From contig CM037778.1 in NCBI GenBank assembly GCA_021229015.1, positions 82,503,842 to 82,567,841 on the forward strand: a DNA stretch of 64,000 nt, written 5' to 3'. Under the pieces are notes generated by a model. The model had not been told where the DNA came from, made no database searches, and worked only from the letters and a program-made list of their open reading frames with translations. How positions within the stretch are numbered: the first letter of the stretch is position 1; every line of letters begins with the position of its first letter. The DNA is from Solen grandis (Eukaryota > Mollusca > Bivalvia > Adapedonta > Solenidae). This document shows, piece after piece, positions 29,117 to 37,880 of this stretch. Made by a program: the position numbers and the translations under genes.

Positions 29117-29343
29117 ATAGTACTTATAATTTTCATAATGGAGCACCTAGTAAAATCTTAGGAGTTATTCCTGTTGAGAGTAATCAATTTGGAGATATTG
29201 TTAATATTATTTTTGATAATTCAGAGTATAAAAAATTAACTATAGGAAATATTTCTGAATTAACTATAAGTGTTTGTGATGAATGGGGGAAAAAAATAAA
29301 TAATCATGGATTACCAATGAGTTGTGTTTTAGAAATCATATAG

Positions 29344-29367
29344 GGAACTGCTGGAACTTTGTTCCAC
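29344..29367. repeat. dispersed module L (after broken penton stop)
   Basis: GGAACTGCTGGAACTTTGTT, then CCAC. Arms GGAAC/GTTCC; it directly follows the TAG at 29341. Confidence 0.75.
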
Positions 29368-29401
29368 TAAATTATATAAAATTTATTTTTTATCAATAAA
29401 A

Positions 29402-30115
29402 ATGAATCATATAATTTCTAATATTAATGAACCTATAAACCTACAACAATATATAGATAATAAACATGGAGATAAGAAAATTGGATTGAGAGGTTTTACT
29501 TATACTATGGGTTGGTATAATTTAATTGGACAATGGATTGATACTAACATTCATAAATCCCCACCACCCAAAAAAATAATTTCAGATGGTTTTTATAATT
29601 TTCAACAAATAGTTGATGTATTTAAAAATTTTGACAACAGAATAACATTAACTGTTGATGAAAAAAATGGTATTGCTTGTTTAAAAGCAGAAGAATATCC
29701 AACAATAAGTTCAGTTAGTGATATAACCTATGGATTAATAATAACCAAAGAATTAAGAAAAATGTTAGGATTTAAAGAGAGTCATTATTTGAAAAATTCA
29801 CCTCTTCTTAACCTCCCATGCCATGGTGAACAATCAATAGATTTATCTCCTTATAAACAATTATATATTCACCTTGAACAAATAAATAGTGCTTACAATT
29901 TCTTTAATGGAGCACCTAGTAATATCTTAGGGGTTGTTCCAGTTGAAAATAAACCATTTGGAGATATTGTTAATACAAACTTTAGTAATCCAGAGTATAA
30001 AAAATTAATTATAGGAAATATTTCAGAATTAAATATAAGTGTTCGTGATGAAAAAGGACAAAAAATAGATAATCATGGATTACCAATGAATTGTGTTTTA
30101 GAAATTATTCCTTAG
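29402..30115 (+). CDS. mCP: minor capsid protein (penton, single jelly-roll)
   Basis: 237 aa. Predicted vertex protein. Family-typical segments: IISDGFYNFQQIVDVF, YGLIITKELRKMLGF, SNILGVVPVENKPFGDIV, LIIGNISELNISVRDEKGQK, then IDNHGLPMNCVLEI. The C-terminal 'L.I.V.DE.G..IDNHGLP' is characteristic of Polinton pentons. The frame is intact. Start context ATCAATAAAAATG. A broken duplicate lies just upstream. A cluster of GC-rich modules begins at the stop codon and fills the 89-bp gap to the next gene. Confidence 0.9.
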   Translation: MNHIISNINEPINLQQYIDNKHGDKKIGLRGFTYTMGWYNLIGQWIDTNIHKSPPPKKIISDGFYNFQQIVDVFKNFDNRITLTVDEKNGIACLKAEEYPTISSVSDITYGLIITKELRKMLGFKESHYLKNSPLLNLPCHGEQSIDLSPYKQLYIHLEQINSAYNFFNGAPSNILGVVPVENKPFGDIVNTNFSNPEYKKLIIGNISELNISVRDEKGQKIDNHGLPMNCVLEIIP

Positions 30116-30184
30116 TGTTTTACAGCTGGACAAAGTCCATAATGTTTTACAGTGTTTTACAGTGTTATACAGCCGTTCCGTAGC
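30114..30184. repeat. dispersed module M (after penton stop)
   Basis: AGTGTTTTACAGCTGGACAA, AGTCCATAATGTTTTACAGT, GTTTTACAGTGTTATACAGC, CGTTCCGTAGC. The clearest tandem array of the unit, starting at the stop codon. Confidence 0.88.
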
Positions 30185-30204
30185 TTAAATTTTATTCTAT
30201 AAAA

Positions 30205-30474
30205 ATGAGTATATTTGGTTATAAAAAGTATATACTAGATGATAGTAAGATAGATTCATATTTTAATAATTTAAAGTCAAATTTAGAAAGTAAATTATTT
30301 AATAATTTAAAGTCAAATTTAGATAGAGAATTACTTAACACTTTAACAAAATTAGACCTTGTGGTAAAAAGAATAGAGGAATCCTTAAAAAACATTACAA
30401 TAAGTGCTGAAATAAAAGGTTCTTTATATAAAAGTAAGGTGTTTTCATTTGGAAACCGGTTGGTTATGTTGTGA
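30205..30474 (+). CDS. right-end protein, N-terminal part
   Basis: 89 aa. It opens MSIFGYKKYILDDSKIDSYF, with an internal duplicated peptide (NNLKSNLESKLF / NNLKSNLDRELL, residues 17-40) and a C-terminal SKVFSFGNRLVM. The start context TTCTATAAAAATG is identical to that of the polymerase. The frame ends at TGA 30472-30474, immediately followed in another frame by RRGYITGIGLSS, which looks like the rest of the same protein, so a small indel probably broke it. Function unknown. Confidence 0.6.
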   Translation: MSIFGYKKYILDDSKIDSYFNNLKSNLESKLFNNLKSNLDRELLNTLTKLDLVVKRIEESLKNITISAEIKGSLYKSKVFSFGNRLVML

Positions 30475-30713
30475 TAAGGCGTGGTTATATTACTGGTATT
30501 GGTCTGTCGAGTAAAAGGACAAGTGGTGAAGTGCGAGTTGGTGTGTTGGTTGATGGAGAGCGTTTAAGTGGGTGTGATATTACTTTACAAACAACAACAG
30601 CAAAACATGATAATTTTGAACGCCCTTTTTTAATACTGTTGCCTCGTTATTGTTTGAATTCAAATAATATACTTAAAAATGAAGCAACCAACGGCCCCAA
30701 ATTTATACCCTGA
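30475..30713 (+). pseudogene. right-end protein, C-terminal part, frameshifted
   Basis: Continuation of the preceding gene in a different frame: IRRGYITGIGLSSKRTSGEV, then RVGVLVDGERLSGCDITLQT. It is a beta-rich pattern, possibly a small virion protein; unidentified. No start with the local TAAAAATG context exists here, supporting a broken gene. The stretch 30410-30640 is visibly richer in G and C (GGCGTGG, GTGCGAGTTGG, GAGCGTTTAAGTGGG) than all neighbouring coding DNA, hinting at a different origin by recombination or capture. Confidence 0.5.
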
Positions 30714-31116
30714 TTTAAATAGTAAAATACTAGATTCACAGCCAGACTATGGAACAGCTGCGGAGCACTTTATCCATAGTGCAGAGCAGTCGGAAGTAGA
30801 ACTTCATGAACCAAGTCAAAATTATAGATTACAAAAAATCTCAGAGATTGAGAAAACATTAATTAATGAGAGAGATACTCGTAAAGCATTATATAAAAAA
30901 TATAAAAGAGGAATAAATATAACAGATGGAGTAGACACAGCTTTTATGTCTGCTAGTATAATTATAGGAACTATTGGTTTAATTGTTCCTATTCTATTTC
31001 CGTTAGAAATTGTAGCTCTTGTATGTGGAGGAGTTGGAGCCTCTGTAAAAATTGTTAGACGTAAATTTATGAAAAAATTAAAAAAAATTAAAAAAAAAAG
31101 ATGGAGAGATATCTGA
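30679..31116 (+). CDS. Polinton-associated membrane protein, C-terminus frameshifted
   Basis: 145 aa as drawn. A short N-terminus includes a GC-rich module read in frame (SQPDYGTAAEHFIHSAEQSE, from 30737-30799). It is followed by SEIEKTLINERDTRKALYKK, then a two-helix hydrophobic hairpin (MSASIIIGTIGLIVPILFPL, then EIVALVCGGVGASV), then a basic RRKFMKKLKK. The pattern 'IE..L..E...R..LYKKYKR' plus the hydrophobic pair recurs in Polinton-borne proteins. After an A-rich run near 31092-31102 the expected continuation (GEISEQEFKLILDELEKYNE) is in another frame, and after a small module (31181-31200) a further piece (NYSEEERQKLIEQGRKEAME) ends at 31287, so the original protein was longer. Start context CTTAAAAATG. 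Confidence 0.75.
   Translation: MKQPTAPNLYPDLNSKILDSQPDYGTAAEHFIHSAEQSEVELHEPSQNYRLQKISEIEKTLINERDTRKALYKKYKRGINITDGVDTAFMSASIIIGTIGLIVPILFPLEIVALVCGGVGASVKIVRRKFMKKLKKIKKKRWRDI
30737..30799. repeat. dispersed module N (in right-end membrane protein)
   Basis: CACAGCCAGACTATGGAACA, GCTGCGGAGCACTTTATCCA, TAGTGCAGAGCAGTCGGAAG. It shares TAGTGCAGAGCAG with module A and GCTGCGGAGCACTTTA with J. Confidence 0.82.
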
Positions 31117-31311
31117 ACAAGAATTTAAACTTATATTAGATGAATTAGAAAAATATAATGAGCTTAAACAATTAAAAAAAACTCTGCGGTTCCAAAAAAC
31201 TATTCAGAAGAAGAAAGGCAAAAATTAATAGAACAGGGGAGAAAAGAGGCAATGGAGATAATATCCAAAAATATAAAAACTGTATAATATTAAATTTTTA
31301 TAATACGTTAG

Positions 31312-31599
31312 AAAACCCTCCTCCATATTCAGAGTGGTAAAAAATGGTTTAAGAAAAAACATAATTTTCTTTATTTTTTTCATTGTTGTTTTTTTTTAAA
31401 TTTTACATTAGTGTGATTTTTTTGATTTTACATTAGTGTGATTTTTTTGATTTTTTTAACTAATAGTAGTATAGGTATTGAGCGTGTATGCTTTTTGGGG
31501 GTTTTACACATGATAAGCCAGACGCGCGGATTAGCGCGTCTGGGTTTTGAAGTGTGTTAGACCCGCAGTGAGCCATGGACGCTCAATACCTATACTACT
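31312..31599 (-). repeat. Polinton right terminal inverted repeat (288 bp)
   Basis: Perfect inverse of 16248-16535, carrying the mirror-image terminal palindrome (31465-31599). Imperfect similarity to the left side extends inward to about 31256. Confidence 0.96.
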
Positions 31600-31605
31600 A
31601 TCGAG
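31600..31605. repeat. Polinton target-site duplication, right copy
   Basis: ATCGAG, identical to 16242-16247. Confidence 0.93.
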
Positions 31606-33440
31606 CGTCATCTTCAACAATGCCTAAATAAAATCCATAAATGGGCAACAGAAAACGGCTTTAAATTTTCAAATCTAAAACCCAATGCGTTCATTTCTGC
31701 CAGCAACGAAAGCATCATTTAGACCCTCAGTTAACGCTTGACGGAACACTTATACCTGTCGTAGATGAATTTAAATTACTTATTATTTTTGACAAAAAAA
31801 CACAAACAAACTAACGTTGAATCCCCACTTAAATACCTGAAAAATAAATGATTAAAAGCATTAAACTTACTGAGAGTTGTTGCATACACTGATTGGGTGC
31901 AGATACAAAAGTTCTTTGAAATTTATATAGATCTCTTATTCGTTCAAATTTGGACTATGGTTGTATCGTATATGGTTCATCCAGAAAATCTTTTATTCAA
32001 ATGTTAGGCACCATTCATCACCAAGGTCTGCGTTTGGTTCTTGGTGCTTTCAAATCTTCACCTGTTCAAAGTTTATACGTTACTGCCAACGAGCCAGCCT
32101 TATACTCTCGAAGGGAAAAGTTAACCCTCCAGTACTTAACAAAACTGAAATCATGTCCTGACAATCCTGCCGTCAATATTTTTTTTATCTAAACTATAAA
32201 TCTCTTTATGAAAGGACGTCAAAAACATCTTTTATCAGAACTATAGACATGAATATTGATTGATACAAAATAAAACAGTCCCACATAATTAAGAAACTTG
32301 CAGTAAATTTAAGTCTTCTTAATGAAATCAAATACTGATCCTATTGTGTTTCAATCAAAATTTAATAAAGTCCGATCTATTTATAATAACCATTATGAAA
32401 TATAAACCGATGGCTCAAAAGATGGTAAAATGACCAGCTGTGCAGTGATAAGTTATTTTTATACAAAATTATTTCGCCTACCAGATGGCGCATCTATATT
32501 CTCTGTTGAAGCTAAAGCTATTGAACTAGCATTAGACGTCTTTTCCTTTAGGTCAACTGACAAAATCATTTTATTTTCTGACTCCATGTCAGTTTTACAG
32601 TCATTTAAAAAATTGATTTTTTCCAATTCTCTTATTATTCTTATTTTAACCAAGTACCATACATTGTCTTTGTCTAAAGAAATTATTTTCCGTTGGATTC
32701 CAAGTCATATGGGAATTCGTGGGAACGAAAAAGCTGATGGCGCTGCGAAGGCAGCCTCCGATATGGATGAAGCTGACATTAAAATCCCTTATACAGATTT
32801 CAAATCCTCTATTAATAAAATTTATTCAAGTGGCAAACTGTTTGGGAAAATGCTTAGTATAATAAATTGAGAACAACTTAACCATTTTTAGGATTTCGGC
32901 TTCCCGCGCTGTGCGTAGGGAAGAATGTGTTATTAATCGTTGTTGAATTGGACACAGTCGTTTGACACATTCTTATCTTTTAAATCGTGAGGTTCCACTT
33001 TTCTGTATTCCTTGTCAGGAACCGTAAACTATTGAACATATTTTAATTGACTGTGTAGATTTGAACCTTTTTATGACAAATAATTTAAATGTAACAACTA
33101 TGTTAGAGCTTTTCAATACCGTTTCTGTTGATACCTTGATCGATTTTATTAAAGAAATCGATTTAAAATTTGTTTTTATTCTTTTAATTGTTTTTTTTTT
33201 TAATTAATTTTTTTTAGACACCATATGACGTCTTTCGACTGTTATGTGTCTTTAAATCAATATTCTGTTCTATTCTAATGCAGGTTCAACCGTGTTTACG
33301 ATGTAGTGATCGTGTTTCAAATTGTATTGTATTGCATCGTCTTGTATGTATTATATATTAGTCGTGTTTGCATGTACCGTTTATTATGTGTTTGGCCAAT
33401 GACATATTTATTGCAGATTTGCCAAATAAAATGAGTTGAT
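31606..33440 (+). pseudogene. LINE, 3' half (RT end, RNase H, zinc knuckle)
   Basis: Continuation of the interrupted element. The rest of the RT region is RHLQQCLNKIHKWATENGFK, then FKLL..DKK, RSLIRSNLDYGCIVYGSSRK, and ALYSRREKLTLQYLTKLK. RNase H follows (TDGSKDGK near 32405; SVEAKAIELALDVF; IILFSDSMSVLQSF; IIFRWIPSHMGIRGNEKADG). A C-terminal zinc-knuckle-like 'FCIPCQEP..IEHILIDC' lies near 33000. It ends near CCAAATAAAATGAGTTGATG. The RNase H segment at 32430-32870 is open. Degenerate elsewhere. Confidence 0.8.
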
Positions 33441-36400
33441 GGGGCATTTCAGAGCAGTTCCCTTGCCACCACTCGGTACATTTATCTCAATGTTTGTCAC
33501 AATCCACGAGTACCGTAGTGCTAAACAAATTCTTAACTGGTAATGTCATTGAACTTGAACAGTTAAGGGAACTTGTAAAGGTGTTGTAGCAGCCAACTGA
33601 ATGCTACGGAAGTTAACGAAAGATCGAGGTTTTGAAGGAAAGGTCGAATATAGATCATTTCTTTCAGGCTTTTTTAATTGAAGACTAGAAAAAAACTGGA
33701 AAATAAATAACTCTTTAGGCGTTTCAACATTGTTTTTTTCTAAGGAGAATATTTATTCAGTAATTAACAATTAAGTACTTTAACCTTAAACTTATACATA
33801 TATGAATTTCAAATAACGTTTTTGTAGAGAATATCACAGTTTTTTAACTTTGAAACCTTGTAAAAAAAATTTTAAAAAGATTTCTTTTATTTTTTATTCC
33901 GATGAAATCCACTTATATGAAACTTTTCTATAAATGTTAAAAGAAATGTTTACCTCACCATGTTTGTTGTTTTATTAAATCTGCTTGTTAATAATATTTT
34001 TACAAAGTTTGCATAAAAACACTAAAATTTGCTTCTTTGGACCTTAATACTTCGGTAAACCTACTTTTGTAATGTCTTAAACACATGAATCGTAATATTT
34101 AGGTCATTCTTAAACATCATATTTTAAAAAAGATATTCGGCGTAGGATGAAAGAAAAACGAGATTTCCAGTCTTCTAGAACATCCCCAGGAAAAGCGCGC
34201 GAAAGACCGACGCACAACAAATTTAGTACGCTCTAGAAATAGTTCAGTATTTTTTTCTATGAAATATACTTATTTATAGACGGTAATACAAAAAATTATA
34301 TCTGTAAATAGGCTTGTTTGATATTTGTTCATATCATTATTGCATATGACAATTATGATATAAAAGCGTTATTAGTTGTTTTGGTTTTGGCGAATTAATT
34401 TTCAATGAGAGCATCTCGGCAGGCTGGAAGAATTCAATATACATAGTAATTAAAGGGTTTCATGTCATAACACGGTGGATTCTTTTTTGTTGTTTTAATT
34501 CATTTTCACAAAGTAGCATTCCTCAATTGATGGAAAAGGATTGTATTTAACTTACTGAAATCACTTTCATGTTTACATCAAAAAGAAAAGTAATAACACC
34601 AAGCTGAATGATATATACAAGCTGCACCCCTTATTTACAGTAATTTTATAGTCCATAACGATGCGTTAACCAATAACAGGAGTCCTTTTATTCAGCTTCG
34701 AATTATTTACCGCTGTTAGCGTACATTTGATTGGTTTAAGATGCGAGTTGAAATCGAAATTATACAGCTACGCCGAAAAAATTAATATGAAAAAGGACCA
34801 AAAAAAAGGATGAATGAACACCCGCTGATTCATAAGTAAGACATCCTAAACTGTCAATCAAGTGTACTTACATGAACCGGCTTATCCAACCAGTTTAAAT
34901 ACCAGGAATACCTGGAAATTAAATATTTCTTTAAAGGCTATAAATACACCATTAGATTTTATATTTATATATTCACAACTTGTGAAAGCATTTGGTATTC
35001 TAAATCTTTCTTTAAACCGAAAGGTTTGGCATATTTGGAACTGTATCAGGAAGAGAGACAATTAACAAATTAATATTTTATCTCAGAAGAAAGATGCGTG
35101 TGAATGCATGTATCACTTCGAGAAATGTTAGAGAAAAATAATTTATTTTAAGCCTGAAAACGGAAACCATTCAGCATGAAAATCGTACAAACCAAAACTA
35201 AAAAGAAAATATTAGAAACGTGGGGTTTGTTAAAAGGGGTAATATTTTACACGAACAGAGAAAGACATTAATGGTTTCATCCACAGAGGGTTTTGTGGCC
35301 ATGGATATCACTTAAGATTCATAATAAGTCTTAAAAGTACGGTGGCTAATTCTGCCATGCCGTATCCCCAAGCTTCATTGATGCACCGGCGTTTCCCGCG
35401 ATTCGATCCTTTGACGCAAATATATCAGAATAATGTGGTGACATTATCTCATTTTATTGTCTGTTTCCTTCCGGGTTCTTTTGCGACGGTAGCGCGCGTA
35501 CGCAACAAATGTGTATATTGACGCACATATAAGCAACATCGCGACATGGCTTAAAACAGCAAATACATGAAAATGCACCATCCGCTATAATAATGAATAG
35601 GCTATTGGTAGATGAAAATGTTAATTGGAAAATATAAAATCCCATTGCAATTTGTGCTTGAAAGTTATTTTGTTTCCTTTCAATTATATATGAAGATCGT
35701 AATATTTTCATAATATCTTAGCTTCATAGGGGATCTTTGATATTTCAAACAACAAAATGCAGCTGTTGATGCAGGGGGGGGGGGGGGGGGGGGGGGAATA
35801 TGATTGTTTGAAGTGTGTACGATATCGTGACAAGTAATAATAGAATAAAACATGCCACCTGTTTTTTTAAGCATGCGCTCCATTAATGTTTAAACATTGA
35901 TTAATTATTAATCGCCTTACGTCCTCGAAAAACTGAAATGACTACCTGGCACTCAGTAGCATTAAATAGAGATTTATACTTTGTACCTTTATGTTTTCAT
36001 CAGTTTATAAATTTACTGCAATATAATAGCGTGCTGAAAATAGGATTAAGTAATAAAATGGCACATCTTCCTGAATATAAAGTACCAAATGTAAATAAGT
36101 GTAATATCAAATGTGCATATTACAGATATTAATTTTGTGACAGCTTTGTCTGATTCTATAAAGCTTTATAACATTTTCATAGCTTCGCCACAATAAATGT
36201 CTGCCGAATGCAGTTTCATTGCACAAAATCGGTTCTGGTCTCCCAAACTTAATTCAGAAAAAACAGACATGCTTGCTAAGAATCAGTTCCTGACATGAGC
36301 CTTAATAATATCCCAATTTTATGGTTAAATGAGTTACATACGTTATGTAACAATGATTTCAAAATGTATGTTTAGTAGTCTAAAGTGGATCAAGCTTTTT

Positions 36401-37299
36401 TAGACCACATTTGTAACATCTGTTATGATTTTGATCACATGTGTAACAGGTGTTACGAATATGTACTAGAAATAAAGCACATATGTAAAAATGTAAAAAA
36501 AATTGTCACAAAAGTGTTTAAAACCGATTTTTGATGTACATGTGGAATATGGTGTAACAAAGCTTTTTTACATCATAATTCTTACTTCACTACGCATGCG
36601 TATCACTGTCCCTTTACAGATAAGTTCACCACCATTGAAACAAATCTGATAATGGTGTTCGAGATTTATTAGTCTTATGTTGATAAATACGAATACTATA
36701 CGCATAAACTTCATATGATTTCTATTGTCATTAACCAATAATAGTTGTTGCTCTTGTGATTGACGATGCATACAATAATACACTACAATATTGTTCTTAT
36801 AGTAATTATGCATCATTTTTGTATTTGCTGTTTTTCTTCCATATCATAAATATTATTGAATTATTTTAAAAAAGTATTTAATACCTTGTAAACTTAAATG
36901 TAAAATACCTTTTATAGTTCATCTATGAGAAATATATAAGAAAAGAAGGCAAAGTTGTCTTTAAAAAAAGATTATAAAATAAAACTATTTGATTTTTCAA
37001 CAAAAGCAGTACTCTCCCCCCACCCCCCTTCCCCTCTCTCTCTCTCCCTCATTCTTTGGAGATAGATGTTTTCCTGACATTACAATAATATATTATAATT
37101 CACAAAACTGATCATTTTTGTCATTTTAAGAGCAATTTCCTTTTCTGTATTTAATGTTGAATTTAGTGTAATTCGTAAAGTTTGGAATACAATGTTTATA
37201 CTTAGTTTTAAAAATGTAAAATTTCCTAATCAAAATGTATAGGATCACAGTATAGTATATTTTCAATGATTCCAAAACAAATGATTTCATAATTAAAGA
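33441..37299. other. no gene; poly-G run at 35774-35796
   Basis: AT-rich non-coding sequence. A 23-G homopolymer lies at 35774-35796. Small repeats of 'TGTAACA..TGTTA' type occur at 36400-36560. No domain recognised. Confidence 0.45.
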
Positions 37300-37880
37300 T
37301 TACATTTACGTTTTGTAAACAAGTCCACATAGCTTGTGAAAATGCACATTCCCAAAGTAGATATTCGAGGTCTTGATAATTGCTACAAAAATCACATGGT
37401 GTTAAATTACTTATTTTACATTGATATAAATATGACGCATAATATACAGGCCATTTAGGCTTCTACCAATTTCTTTTGACGAAATTCATATCGAAATATA
37501 ATCTCCAAATGAGATGCTAAAGCTTTCAACAACAAGAAAAATATCATTTCATCATAAGGCTGTATGTACTCATAACTGTTTTCTGACACAAAGGATGACT
37601 TCGTGACGTCAAGTTTTTAAGGAACTCTTTTGGGAATGTGGAAATGCACGGTGATATTTGATTTATTTTCTCAAAGATTGGTTCTTCTCTCCGTACACAA
37701 GGGCAATCAGGTTCAACAGATCTTAATCGTCTAAGCGACAAGATATTGAAAGGGCTTATGACACGTAAAGGGGAAAGTCTAGGAAGCTTAAATACATAAA
37801 TATCAAATATAATCAAAATATTTTCAAACGTTGTCACGTAATGGAGTGAGATGTGATTCATGCACAGCATGTAGGAGGTG
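37300..37880 (-). pseudogene. LINE 3' region (zinc-knuckle end)
   Basis: The minus strand reads, with breaks, TFENILIIFDIYVFKLPRLS.., 'FVKRNW', PVYYASYLYQCKISNLTPCD, then FCSNYQDLEYLLWECAFSQA, then MW. The 'CDFC....QDLEYLLWEC......W' arrangement is the C-terminal zinc-knuckle of LINE ORF2 proteins ('C..C...E...HLFW.C...Q.FW'). The upstream RT was not recovered. Confidence 0.5.

Larger units (their letters stand above)
28409..29343 (+). pseudogene. partial duplicate of penton gene, centre replaced
   Basis: The first about 30 codons (MYHIISNIDKPINLQQYIDN, then KHGDKKI) duplicate the start of the intact penton at 29402 and stop early. The last about 80 codons (from ..NYKQLYIHLEQINS at about 29075 to LPMSCVLEII, stop 29341-29343) duplicate its end. 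Between them the family sequence is missing, replaced by an unrelated charged piece (28528-28659), a poly-A run and a (GAAAGA)n-type expansion (28730-29062). The start context GGTAAAAAATG is still present. It is a degenerate tandem copy. Confidence 0.85.
16248..31599. mobile_element. Polinton/Maverick (adintovirus-like), complete, 15352 bp
   Basis: The boundaries are set by 288-bp perfect terminal inverted repeats that begin AGTAGTATAGG (5'-AG, as is usual for the family) and by a flanking 6-bp duplication. The cargo is the diagnostic set: rve-type integrase, protein-primed PolB, A32/FtsK-like packaging ATPase, double-jelly-roll major capsid protein, penton, and several family-conserved small membrane proteins. 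The whole element is much more AT-rich than its flanks. The polymerase is decayed, one penton copy is broken, and no adenain-like protease was found. Insertion lies inside an older LINE. Confidence 0.96.
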
